Shown here piece by piece: positions 49,040 through 57,467 of a stretch of DNA of 64,000 nucleotides. Position 1 is the first letter of the stretch; each line of letters starts with the position of its first letter. Source of the stretch: an uncultured Candidatus Saccharibacteria bacterium (GTDB lineage Bacteria; Patescibacteriota; Saccharimonadia; Saccharimonadales; Saccharimonadaceae); the NCBI GenBank assembly GCA_946222675.1, contig CAMIMA010000001.1, forward strand, positions 62,001-126,000. Reading direction: 5' to 3'. The notes beneath the pieces were generated by a model. The model did not search any database and was not told the DNA's origin. It was given only the letters and a program-made list of their open reading frames with translations. The translations under genes were made by a program, and so were the position numbers.

Positions 49040-51128
49040 TCAGAACCTACCGCCCTGCTGCGCAAAACTGCCGAGCACTACGCGAAAAGCAAACCTAAAC
49101 TGGGCATAGCCAGCGCCAGCATAGGTGGCAAAAACTCCAGCGCCCGGCCCATTAGTAGCGTCACCGCCGCGTTCGAACCACGGGTAATTCTTACCAACAA
49201 ACATCGCGTAATCGTTGTTCCACCGTGCGCCCTTTACTTTATCTACGCCAGTAGTCTCGTAAAGCGCCTGACCGCCGCAAGTTTCAAAGGTACAAGCATT
49301 AAAATTCGTAAAGTTATATAAATTCACGTATGGCGGACGTACCGTATAGCCTATCAAACTATCATCGGCGCCATCCAACGTCTGCGAGTAGCGCGCGGCA
49401 GTATATTCAGCGGCACCACCAGCCATATCATAGATGCCGGTTGGATTGTTGGTGGTACTGGCGAGTTGGCCAATGGTGCCATTGTAGGCGCGCTGCAAAT
49501 TATCTGCACTACAAGCAGCTTGCGTGCCAAACTTCCCCACCGCCACACCGGTGTGTTTAGGGAATATCTGCGCATTGGCGTTGGCATAACTACCATCGTC
49601 GTGCTCGTTATACGGTCCACAACCAGTAATACCATGCGAACCATACGCATTACCTCGGTCATCTATCTGACCATTGTTATGCACCCCGCTGGCGCCAGCA
49701 CCGTACTCACTAGCACTGAGGTAAGCCGCCGCACCCCAGTCTTTATTGTTAATAAAGCGTGAGTTGTAGCTATTCAAGTGGTGGCTGTTCGGCTCCGGCG
49801 CATCACCTTCGTTTTCGCCCTCTGGCGTCATACCACCCGAATTATTCTCATCCGCCACGCCAATTGATTTTGCTGACGTATAAAAGCCACCAATCTGACG
49901 ATAGTTATTATAAAAAGCATCGCCCGTAATATGCTGTAAATTAGGCTTCACCGTCGGCGCGCTAAAGCTACCCGTCGTCTCAAACTTAGCGAACCAAATG
50001 CCGTTGAATTCTTTATTGCCAAACGTAAAGGCTGGATGAGTAGCCCACGTAGAGACTTCGCCACCAGCTAGCGGTAACTCACGACTAACGCCACACTCGG
50101 CGCGGTAATCCTTGCCGTTGCCAGTCTTGCAAGCTAATGGACGTTTCTTTGGTGTCTTGGTGTTTTCAAACTTAATGTCAAAATTCTGGGCTTTAACCGG
50201 CTTATCTGTACCATCACGGCGCATCACCTCATAGGCATAACGCGGGATATATACCCAGTAGCCGAGAATGTCAGCCTGGTCGATCACCTCATCTTCACCT
50301 TGATATTTGGCGAGAGCTTCCTTCCTCACGGTCACAGCGTTCGCCCACCGCTTCTTGCTGTAGTCGTACCAATTACCATTGGCACATTCGTCTTCTGGGT
50401 TAGAAATGCTAGTCCACTGTGCGTTAGTAGTGGTACCAGTATACTTCACCGGTATCATGTTCCTATCAAGGTCGACCAAACAGGAGCTGTTTTTATCACC
50501 TGAACGACATATATCCGATGGGTCAGTCTTGGCGGTACGCTTATCCCAATCGATAAATATCGGTTTTGGTTTGGCGGTTACAGTGTAAATAATTTTCGTG
50601 GAATAATTACCGCTAGCAATCTTCGAGTCAACTTTAGCAGCAAAAGTAACGGATTTAGTATAGCTCGCTAGATTAATACAACCCGCCGGCTTCTTAGCTT
50701 TGGTGACGTCGGCCACCACGGCTGGCGTGGCTTGGGCACCAGCTGGGACGGCGCTAAAGGTCGTGGCAGACTTACTTAGAGAATATCCCCACTGGTTGGC
50801 ATTTAGGGTAACCGGTGTGGTGCTTGGGGTGGCAGAGATTTTGTGAGTAGAGTCCTTAGTATTTACAAGGGCAGCTGTATCTGCCTGCATAGTTAAGTTA
50901 AAGCCGTAAGGTTTACTGGTTTTAACGGTAACGTTAGTGGTGGCCTTATAGAGTGTGCCGGTTGGTTGCAATGCCGCGTTCTGGTCAACCGCAATGCTGA
51001 CGGTGTTATCGTCAGTGGCGTGGACTGGCGTAGCTAAGACCAATGGGGTTACTGCAAGCAAAAATAGAGGCCAAAAAATTACCCCCCCCCCACAGGGTTT
51101 TAGCGTTAGACCGTTTATGTTGTCCCAT
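49040..51128 (-). CDS. Secreted FGE-like surface protein, probably phase OFF (G10)
   Basis: About 696 codons from the ATG at 51128 (MGQHKRSNAKTLWGGG), chosen because it aligns with MRQYRRHGAQ of 35523-37540. From that ATG ten G put the ribosome in the wrong frame. The signal-peptide frame (VIFWPLFLLAVTPLVLATPVHA) needs nine or twelve G. A GTG at 51163 is in the right frame but has no ribosome site and adds residues unlike any relative, so OFF is likely but not certain. The FGE-like end (PWFERGGDATNG...AFRVVLGSFAQQGGRF) lacks the adenine-free anchor. The middle contains an acidic insertion, PEGENEGDAPEPN. Confidence 0.75.
51082..51091 (-). repeat. Poly-G tract G10, probably out of frame (OFF)
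   Basis: Ten G after CCCTGT and before TAATTTT; the context differs from the TGC-type tracts, so a tract arose or moved here separately. Confidence 0.8.
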
Positions 51129-51178
51129 GCCGTTATTCTCTTTACTTTTACATCTACCACCACCGGCTAGATACTTGC

Positions 51179-51208
51179 ATTATACCACAAGCATAATAGA
51201 TTAGCCAA
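51179..51208 (-). promoter_or_regulatory. Family promoter of surface gene 49040-51128
   Basis: TTGGCT (51203-51208), 18 bp, TATAAT (51179-51184). Confidence 0.6.
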
Positions 51209-51224
51209 GCGCTATCTGCCTACC

Positions 51225-51827
51225 CTACTTCACAACAGCTTTGCCATTCAGGCAACGCACGACGTAGCGGGCGCATCCATCTAGTTTGCGGTTAAGGCTG
51301 GCTTTATTCTCGTCAGATACCTCAGTCGTGCCGTTCTCGCAAGTCACCTCAAGACTTGCACCCTTTGCAATCGCTCCCATTAAAGCACTCGCGCCGTTTA
51401 ACGTGTCAACCGTGCACACATTAGCCGCCTCAACATTCCTAGCCACAGCCGAGCCATTAAAACACTTCAAAAAGACATCATTCGCAATGACGTTTCTCGC
51501 CTCAACCTTGCCATTGTGAACCTCTGCATAAATCTTGTCAGCCTTAATATCCGCCACCACAACTTGGTTTGATTCAGCTTCAAGCTCACAAACATCAATG
51601 TTTTCCGGCAGCGCAACAACGACTTCAGGGGCCCCCTGAGCCAGCCACCGCAACCAACAAGCAGCCGGCACCTTTTTCGTCTGAACAAATTTTATGCCAG
51701 ACTGCGTTTCTTCAATCTGAAATAGCTCTTTTTTACAATTAACATAACGAACACTAAAGGAATCGGCCCTGTTTACGATTAGGTTGACATCCTTCGTTTT
51801 TGCTACAAACTTCCTGCCGCTTGCCAT
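51225..51827 (-). CDS. DUF4097-like beta-strand repeat protein
   Basis: 200 aa without signal peptide or membrane helix. From about residue 70 it has short repeats of the kind ELEAESNQVVVADIKADKIY, AEVHNGKVEARNV, KCFNGSAVARNVEA and DTLNGASALMGAI, spaced about 20 residues apart: a right-handed beta-solenoid pattern as in DUF4097. Many such proteins are envelope-associated, but export is not evident here. AGGAGATATTCAA precedes the ATG. It lies 30 bp downstream of the foldase gene on the same strand and is probably in its operon. Confidence 0.7.
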   Translation of the reverse strand: MASGRKFVAKTKDVNLIVNRADSFSVRYVNCKKELFQIEETQSGIKFVQTKKVPAACWLRWLAQGAPEVVVALPENIDVCELEAESNQVVVADIKADKIYAEVHNGKVEARNVIANDVFLKCFNGSAVARNVEAANVCTVDTLNGASALMGAIAKGASLEVTCENGTTEVSDENKASLNRKLDGCARYVVRCLNGKAVVK

Positions 51828-51857
51828 TTGAATATCTCCTATAACCTTACTCAGCCC

Positions 51858-52943
51858 CTACTTCGCCGACTTGACCTTGAGGTCTTGCTCGCGCGGGACA
51901 GCGATATATTCCGTAATCTTATTTTGTTCAATCAGCTGCTTAAAGTCGTGGTCAAACTTGCTCAGCCGCACCGTTATTAGCGAGTACTTGGTCTGCTCCT
52001 TGTCGGTAAATTCGTCCTTGTCGATGCCGTCAAATCGCACAATATAATAATAGTACGCATCAGCCAACTTCACCTGCAGTGGCGGCAAGACCGTACCCGG
52101 CTGCTTGCCCTTAATGGCGCGCAACACGCCCGTCGGGTCCTCTGTGCTCCGCGTCACCACCACGGCGCCGCCCCGCTGCTTGCTGTCTGCGTCATCACTC
52201 ATCTCGCGCGCCACAGTGGCGAAATCGTCGCCCTTCTGTAGCCGCGTCTGTATCTGGTCAAGCTTCGACTTGGCGTCAGTATCAAGCGCGAACGCCACCT
52301 TGCGCTCCAAAAGCTGCCCGCGCAACACCGACCGGTAGTCGTCCATTGACCAACCGTAGTACTCCTTTAAGGTGTTCACCAGCGTCTCCTCGGTCGAACT
52401 GTCCGCCTTTAAGTCGGCATTTATCTTGTCTCGCAGCTCTTGGTCGGTCAGCTTCAGCCCCATCTGCCGCGCCACCTTGCGCGCGTACGCCGCCCGCTCG
52501 GCATTGCGCAGCTCATTGCGCTTGTGGAAGTTCAGCTCCTCGCTGCCCTCTTTACTATTAAACGCCCGTCGCTCCTGTGTAATATAATAATGAATGTCCG
52601 CGCGAATCAGCCTGAGGTAGGCGTCAAACCGCACCGACTCGCCATCCACCCGCGCCACTGGCAAAGGCAGTACTCGCGTCGCGTTATAAAACAGCGCCGC
52701 CGTATTTTGCACACGATACAAGTTGTGCCACACGTACACACTAAATGCACTAACCACCACCAAGGCAATCACCGCCGACCCGAACACAATTTTTTTGCCA
52801 GAAATCTGCACCGGATATTTAAACTTGCGCCCCGCCGCCAGCACCTCCTTGCGGTGTTCGGCAATATTCTCGCTCGTAATCTTGAGCGAGTTAGCATCTA
52901 GCTTCTTCTTAAATATATTATGTAACTTAATTTTCATCATCAT
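51858..52943 (-). CDS. Membrane-anchored PpiC/SurA-like peptidyl-prolyl isomerase
   Basis: 361 aa. One membrane helix (about 53-75, FGSAVIALVVVSAFSVYVW) comes after a basic cytoplasmic N-terminus. A SurA-type helical domain (about 100-230) follows, then a parvulin domain (LQKGDDFATVAREMSDDADS, RGGAVVVTRSTEDPTGVLRAI, about 235-330). It should act outside the membrane as a foldase for secreted proteins, which suits a cell exporting so many beta-rich surface proteins. Its start overlaps the stop of the PH-domain gene by 17 nt, so the two are co-translated. Confidence 0.82.
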   Translation of the reverse strand: MMMKIKLHNIFKKKLDANSLKITSENIAEHRKEVLAAGRKFKYPVQISGKKIVFGSAVIALVVVSAFSVYVWHNLYRVQNTAALFYNATRVLPLPVARVDGESVRFDAYLRLIRADIHYYITQERRAFNSKEGSEELNFHKRNELRNAERAAYARKVARQMGLKLTDQELRDKINADLKADSSTEETLVNTLKEYYGWSMDDYRSVLRGQLLERKVAFALDTDAKSKLDQIQTRLQKGDDFATVAREMSDDADSKQRGGAVVVTRSTEDPTGVLRAIKGKQPGTVLPPLQVKLADAYYYYIVRFDGIDKDEFTDKEQTKYSLITVRLSKFDHDFKQLIEQNKITEYIAVPREQDLKVKSAK

Positions 52944-53436
52944 CCTTCTCTAATCCACCCGCGGCACGAATCGCATCAGTCAGGCGCGCATAATTTTCTT
53001 CACAATGGGCGGCGCGGCGAATCACCATGTTGCCCACCATAGTCTGCAGTACCAGTGTACCAAAGCCGAACATGCTGCCAAACAACCCTGGGATATTGTA
53101 ACTGACATTCTGCACCTTATTGAGGTTAATGTCTATCACGGACTTATTAAACAGCCCGCGCTGCACCACTTGGCGGATGCGCTCGTTGGTGACTAAAAAG
53201 TACGAAAACCGCCAATTTATCCACTTATAAAACAGCACCATCAGCCCCAAGCAGAACCCCAGCGGCGCGCCCCACAATAGCTGCACATTATCTTGCCAGA
53301 TAATGAACGGTAGCGAGCCGACCGCAAGGCCAATCAGCACGGCAATAAAGCCCCACCGCAACGCCAAAATATGCTGCTGGAAAACGAACAATATTTTCTC
53401 CCCCGGATGCTGACCGATAAACTGCTTTTTACTCAT
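52927..53436 (-). CDS. PH-domain membrane protein (bPH2/DUF304-like)
   Basis: 169 aa. Two membrane helices (about 27-49 and 55-72) are followed by a bacterial PH-like domain (YFLVTNERIRQVVQRGLFNKS, DINLNKVQNVSYNIPGLFG). This is the YdbS/DUF304 layout. Role unknown; it forms an operon with the foldase and the beta-repeat protein. Confidence 0.8.
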   Translation of the reverse strand: MSKKQFIGQHPGEKILFVFQQHILALRWGFIAVLIGLAVGSLPFIIWQDNVQLLWGAPLGFCLGLMVLFYKWINWRFSYFLVTNERIRQVVQRGLFNKSVIDINLNKVQNVSYNIPGLFGSMFGFGTLVLQTMVGNMVIRRAAHCEENYARLTDAIRAAGGLEKDDDEN

Positions 53437-53444
53437 AATAATAC

Positions 53445-53521
53445 TGGTGACCCCGATACGAATCGAACGTACAACCCTCTCCTTAGGACGGAGCAGCTCT
53501 ATCCAATTGAGCTACGGGGCC
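53445..53521 (-). tRNA. tRNA-Arg (CCT)
   Basis: A complete cloverleaf on the minus strand starting GGCCCCG, anticodon loop GTCCTAA, T-loop TTCGATT, encoded CCA. It lies 8 bp upstream of the PH-domain gene and may share its promoter. Confidence 0.95.
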
Positions 53522-53557
53522 ATGCTTATATTATACCAAATGTGGTAAAATTTGAGT

Positions 53558-54517
53558 ATGAATCAACCGCAAAACAACCAACAAAAATACTATTTGGGCG
53601 ACTTGATTGCGGACTTTGTGGAGTACGTCGAAGTGGAGCGCGGGCGGGCGCTGCGCACGGCAGAAAATTACCACCTCTATCTCGACCGCTTCGCCGAATT
53701 TGCCGGCGACATCACCGTTGACCAGATAAACGACGAGCTAATCCGCCAGTACCGCCTCTGGCTCAACCGCTACATTGACGACCAAGGCCGCGAGCTGAAG
53801 ACTATCACCCAAAATTATTATCTGGTGGCACTGCGCAGCTTCCTCAAGTACTGCGCCATACGCGACATCCCCACCCTCAACGCTGCCAAGATTATGCTGC
53901 CAAAAGTTGAGCACAAGCAGGTGTCGTTTTTGTTGGCCGAAGAAGTGGCGCGACTGTTTGGCGCCATCGACCTCGACTCGCCCAATGGCCTACGCGACCG
54001 CGCCATCCTGGAGCTACTCTTCTCTGGTGGCATGCGTGTCAGCGAATTGTGCAACTTAAACCGCGACAACGTCAACACCAAGCGCCGCGAATTTATGGTG
54101 CGCGGCAAGGGCAACAAGGACCGCCCAATTTTCATCAACCCGCGCGCGGCGGCAGCGGTGGAAGATTACCTCGCGAGTCGCATCGACGACCTGCCCCCGC
54201 TCTTCTTAAACAACTCGCGCAACATGCCGAAGGACCGCCACGTCACCAGCCAACGCGAAATTGAGTTGCGCCGCATCACGCCCCGCTCGGTGCAGCGGCT
54301 TGTGAAGAATTACGCCCAGCTGGCGGGCATCACCAAGCACGTCTCGCCGCACACCCTGCGTCACAGCTTCGCCACCGACCTGATAATGAACGGCGCCGAC
54401 CTGCGCTCAGTGCAAACCATGCTTGGCCACAGCAGCATCGCCACTACGCAAATCTACACCCATGTCACCAACCCCCACCTTAAGGAAGTCCACGACAAGT
54501 TCCAAAGTGAAGTCTAG
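53558..54517 (+). CDS. xerD: Tyrosine recombinase, XerC/XerD type
   Basis: 319 aa from the ATG at 53558, which beats the TTG two codons upstream. The N-terminal SAM-like core-binding domain (about 10-100) is followed by the catalytic domain with R in GGMRVSELCNL, K in RGKGNKDRP, HTLRHSFA, LGHSSIATTQIYTHV (His/Trp position H, nucleophile Y). All six catalytic positions are present. It most likely resolves chromosome dimers at dif. CPR genomes often have one Xer protein, so it may serve as both XerC and XerD. No adjacent mobile-element signs. Confidence 0.9.
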   Translation: MNQPQNNQQKYYLGDLIADFVEYVEVERGRALRTAENYHLYLDRFAEFAGDITVDQINDELIRQYRLWLNRYIDDQGRELKTITQNYYLVALRSFLKYCAIRDIPTLNAAKIMLPKVEHKQVSFLLAEEVARLFGAIDLDSPNGLRDRAILELLFSGGMRVSELCNLNRDNVNTKRREFMVRGKGNKDRPIFINPRAAAAVEDYLASRIDDLPPLFLNNSRNMPKDRHVTSQREIELRRITPRSVQRLVKNYAQLAGITKHVSPHTLRHSFATDLIMNGADLRSVQTMLGHSSIATTQIYTHVTNPHLKEVHDKFQSEV

Positions 54518-54548
54518 CCACCCTACCACTAACCCAAGAAAGGAAACA

Positions 54549-54869
54549 ATGCAACCAACCAACACTAATGAAGCTAACATTAAGCAAGTCGAGCAGCTCG
54601 TAGAGCAAGCTTGGCCGACCGACACCACGGAGAAGCGTGAGAAGTTGGTTCGACTAATGGTGGCATTTGAATCGCCAGAATGGGACAAGTACTTATTCGC
54701 CGCCGAGAAAAACCAGATTGCCGGCAGCGACGTGTTATTAAAGCATAAAGCCGAGCTGGTTGACGCCGGCGCGCGCGGCATCGCCGACCACGACGGCACA
54801 ATGCTAATCAACTTCGACTCCAACTACTACCAGCGCCAAGTCGAAGCTTTACTGGGTTATCTAAAGTAG
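54549..54869 (+). CDS. Hypothetical protein, 106 aa
   Basis: A soluble, mostly helical and acidic protein: MQPTNTNEANIKQVEQLV at the start and NFDSNYYQRQVEALLGYLK at the end. The ATG at 54549 has AAGAAAGGAAACA before it; a longer reading upstream would overlap xerD in another frame. It is 31 bp after xerD and followed by a terminator, so probably transcribed with it. Family not recognised. Confidence 0.7.
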   Translation: MQPTNTNEANIKQVEQLVEQAWPTDTTEKREKLVRLMVAFESPEWDKYLFAAEKNQIAGSDVLLKHKAELVDAGARGIADHDGTMLINFDSNYYQRQVEALLGYLK

Positions 54870-54874
54870 CCGCT

Positions 54875-54899
54875 GGGGGCACAACGCCCCCCATTTTTT
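54875..54899 (+). terminator. Terminator after xerD operon
   Basis: GGGGGC/GCCCCC 6-bp stem, 5-nt loop, then T6. Confidence 0.85.
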
Positions 54900-54962
54900 A
54901 TACTTAAATGAGCCGCCCCCCCTAATTACTTTGCCCGCCACAGTAAATTCAGCGTCACCCTC

Positions 54963-54991
54963 TTGACAATTCTCACATAAATTGGCATAAT
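54963..54991 (+). promoter_or_regulatory. Promoter of gene 55066-55536
   Basis: TTGACA (54963-54968), 17 bp, CATAAT (54986-54991); a 5' leader of about 68 nt follows. Confidence 0.8.
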
Positions 54992-55065
54992 AATGGCATC
55001 CTGCGGGTCACCTCGGTTATCCGAACGGATGTACTTTGACCCATTAGTTTCGAGATTGGAGCACT

Positions 55066-55536
55066 ATGTCACTCATAAGTTATGACGAGATGAACCAAGC
55101 GTTTAAGCACGAGGTGGAAGAAATTACCCGTAGCAAGGTTATTGACCTCCACGCGCGCTACTACGTCGCCATTTATGTCGACCAAGCCATCAAGGACTAC
55201 CGCGCACAGCAGACGATGCTGGTAATTTACGACCGCTACGCAACAGACCAAGCCGTGGTGCAAGATGGTCAAGACAACGGCCGCCTCTTCTTGCGCCGCG
55301 ATGGCCGACTTAGTAGTGATTTTTACCTCAAGAACATCTGTGTGATTAGCGGCGCAGCTGACGTCACCGTCAACGGTTGCCGCGACGCCATCGTCCAAGC
55401 TATCGAGTTGAACTCTCACCCCGACAGCAAAGACTACGAAGACGGCAAGCTAAGTTATGAATTTGAATACATTCCTTGCACCGCCGCCGACTTGGCAATC
55501 TTCCGCAATGCGGACGTTTTCTATCTCCCCCTCTAA
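55066..55536 (+). CDS. Hypothetical protein, 156 aa
   Basis: A soluble protein of mixed alpha/beta composition with no signal peptide: MSLISYDEMNQAFKHEVEEI, then VDQAIKDYRAQQTMLVIYDRY, DGRLSSDFYLKNICVISGAA and YEFEYIPCTAADLAIFRNAD. It is a monocistronic unit with its own strong promoter and terminator, so it is probably well expressed. TTGGAGCACT supplies the ribosome site. Family not recognised. Confidence 0.75.
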   Translation: MSLISYDEMNQAFKHEVEEITRSKVIDLHARYYVAIYVDQAIKDYRAQQTMLVIYDRYATDQAVVQDGQDNGRLFLRRDGRLSSDFYLKNICVISGAADVTVNGCRDAIVQAIELNSHPDSKDYEDGKLSYEFEYIPCTAADLAIFRNADVFYLPL

Positions 55537-55545
55537 TGTACCATT

Positions 55546-55570
55546 AAGCCCCCGCACTGCGGGGGCTTTT
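55546..55570. terminator. Bidirectional terminator
   Basis: AAGCCCCCGC/GCGGGGGCTT 10-bp stem, 3-nt loop, with T runs on both sides. It serves 55066-55536 on plus and mutM on minus. Confidence 0.85.
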
Positions 55571-55580
55571 AATAATTAAT

Positions 55581-56465
55581 TTATTGTCCAATTTTGCGTG
55601 GCGCCGGCTGGCAGTGTGGACAAAGATGCGTGCCGCGGCCAGCAACCTTGATTTTAATAATTTCAGTACCGCAACGACGACAAGGCTGCCCCGTACGGTT
55701 GAACACCGCCGCGAACAAATCAAGGTAGTCGCCCCGCGTACCATCGGCGTGCACATAATTACGCAAGCTCGACCCGCCGGCCGCAATCGACTGGCGCATC
55801 ACCGCTTGGACGGCAGCGAGCAGCGCCGCAAGCTGGTCGTCACTAAGTGCCTCAACCTTCGTGGCGGGATGGAGGCGCGCGCGATACAAACTCTCGTCGG
55901 CATAAATATTACCCACTCCCGCCAACACCGCCTGATTGAGCAGTGCTGCCTTAACAGAGGTCTTGGCGTGGCGTCGGATGCGCTGAATAAATTCTTTAGT
56001 CGGATTACCCACCAAAGGCTCAGGGCCAAGTTGCTGGATAAATGGAAAGTTGTTCAATTCGGCCGTGCGCCACATCAGCATGAAGCCGAACTTGCGCTGG
56101 TCGTTAAAATACAGCGTACCCGCCGTGAGAGTCAGCGCCACACGCGTGGTGTTATCTGGTAGCGTGCCCACTAGTGATTCATTTGGGTGGCCGGCACCCC
56201 ACGCTTCGCCTTGCTGCGGGCGCCACACCAGCTGCCCCGTCATACGCAAGTGGCACAATAGTGACCAACCATTATTTAGTTCAATAATAATGAGTTTGCC
56301 TCGCCGACGCACCGTTACGATAGTTGCGCCCAGCAGTGCCGCCTGCTCGGTGGGCGTCACTCGCCACGACCGCGGACTAAACACCGTGACGCACTGCACT
56401 TGCTGCCCCGCCGTGAGTCGCTCAAGTCCGCGCACCACGGTTTCAACTTCCGGCAACTCGGGCAT
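55581..56465 (-). CDS. mutM: Formamidopyrimidine-DNA glycosylase
   Basis: 294 aa. After Met removal the N-terminus is PELPEVETVVRGL, with the catalytic Pro and Glu; the conserved Lys lies in RRRGKLIIIEL; the H2TH region contains AGVGNIYADESL. The C-terminal zinc finger is CRRC...HLCPHC. It removes 8-oxoguanine and formamidopyrimidines and nicks the site. The ATG overlaps the stop of the ribbon-helix-helix gene (TAATG). Confidence 0.96.
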   Translation of the reverse strand: MPELPEVETVVRGLERLTAGQQVQCVTVFSPRSWRVTPTEQAALLGATIVTVRRRGKLIIIELNNGWSLLCHLRMTGQLVWRPQQGEAWGAGHPNESLVGTLPDNTTRVALTLTAGTLYFNDQRKFGFMLMWRTAELNNFPFIQQLGPEPLVGNPTKEFIQRIRRHAKTSVKAALLNQAVLAGVGNIYADESLYRARLHPATKVEALSDDQLAALLAAVQAVMRQSIAAGGSSLRNYVHADGTRGDYLDLFAAVFNRTGQPCRRCGTEIIKIKVAGRGTHLCPHCQPAPRKIGQ

Positions 56466-56695
56466 TACTTACTTAAATCCTTGATAATGTTGTCCAGCTC
56501 GTCGGACTGCTTGAGTTCGGCGATGCGCTTCTGCCCCGCGCGCGACTCGTCAATTTCTAGCTGCGACCGCAGCGCGACTTCGGCAAAATGCGACAATGTC
56601 TCGCCCGTGTCGATAATGTGCTTCTTCACCGCCGCGCGCAGTTCGTCCGACAAATAAATGGTGGTTTTAGTGGTTGCTACAGTGTTTCGCTTCAT
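56465..56695 (-). CDS. Ribbon-helix-helix (CopG/Arc-like) small protein
   Basis: 76 aa. TKTTIYLSDELRAAVKKHII is the beta strand and first helix of an RHH fold, and ETLSHFAEVALRSQLEID fits the second helix. These are usually dimeric DNA-binding repressors, often antitoxins, but no toxin gene is next to it. It is coupled to mutM by a 1-nt overlap and follows the 56704 gene by 8 bp, so it may autoregulate this three-gene operon. Confidence 0.75.
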   Translation of the reverse strand: MKRNTVATTKTTIYLSDELRAAVKKHIIDTGETLSHFAEVALRSQLEIDESRAGQKRIAELKQSDELDNIIKDLSK

Positions 56696-56703
56696 GTTGC
56701 CTC

Positions 56704-57339
56704 TTAGAATTTAAAGTTTAATCCATTCTGCGGCGCCGCATTCGGGTCGACAATATTTTGCGCCGTCTGGCTAATTAATTTTTTGCCGCCTGGGAACTGA
56801 CGCTGAATCAAGTCGATGACAGGCTGGCTGTTGCCGGCAAAGGTGCCGACACCGCACGACGTAACCCACGACTTGACGACGTCTTTTTGTCCGTCCTTTA
56901 AGTTGAACTCAATCAGCTGGCCGTTAGCGCAAATGGCGGCGTTCTTATCTGCGTTAGTTTTGACTGTATCGGCAAAGCCGTTGTTCTTCAGCGCGAGCAA
57001 GAGGTCGGCAAAGGCCTGCGGCTGGTTGTCCAACTCAATCTTGCCAACCACCTTGTTGGCGTAACCCTGATAGACGTACAGCTTGCGGCTGGTCTGAGTG
57101 ATGGTCATGCTGACAAAGTAACGCTCCTCCTGCGCGGTAATTGGCCCGCGCGCCGTAAGAGTCAGAACGGTGTCGGCCTTCGGCTGGTCGAGCACCTTGA
57201 CCTGCTTTTCTTGCACATTGGCAGCTGGACGGTTAGCGGTGTTTTTGGTCAAACTTGAACCAACCCAAATAATGCCACCCACCATCACCATAAATACGAT
57301 GATGATTAATAAAACTAAACCAAACTTTCCACGTTTCAT
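56704..57339 (-). CDS. Single-pass membrane or exported protein, hypothetical
   Basis: 211 aa. A basic N-terminus MKRGKF is followed by a hydrophobic helix (about 7-29, LVLLIIIVFMVMVGGIIWVG), then an outer domain of about 180 aa with alternating beta pattern and two cysteines (AAICANG and SWVTSCGVG) that could form a disulfide. Family not recognised. First gene of the operon with the RHH protein and mutM. Confidence 0.72.
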   Translation of the reverse strand: MKRGKFGLVLLIIIVFMVMVGGIIWVGSSLTKNTANRPAANVQEKQVKVLDQPKADTVLTLTARGPITAQEERYFVSMTITQTSRKLYVYQGYANKVVGKIELDNQPQAFADLLLALKNNGFADTVKTNADKNAAICANGQLIEFNLKDGQKDVVKSWVTSCGVGTFAGNSQPVIDLIQRQFPGGKKLISQTAQNIVDPNAAPQNGLNFKF

Positions 57340-57442
57340 GTTGTTATTATACCATTTTGACGTGATGACGTCAAGTGTTGAGTAGTGATGGGCTGGGGAG
57401 AGGCGCTAAAGGCCTCGCCTCACCTCTTGGCCCGGCCAGGAC

Positions 57443-57460
57443 GCGGAGGCAAGCCTCCGC
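57443..57460 (-). repeat. GC hairpin after variable region
   Basis: GCGGAGGC/GCCTCCGC perfect palindrome, 7 bp past the stop of 57468-59625, with the second GAGGCG-type stem at 57397-57420. Confidence 0.6.
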
Positions 57461-57467
57461 AAGGATT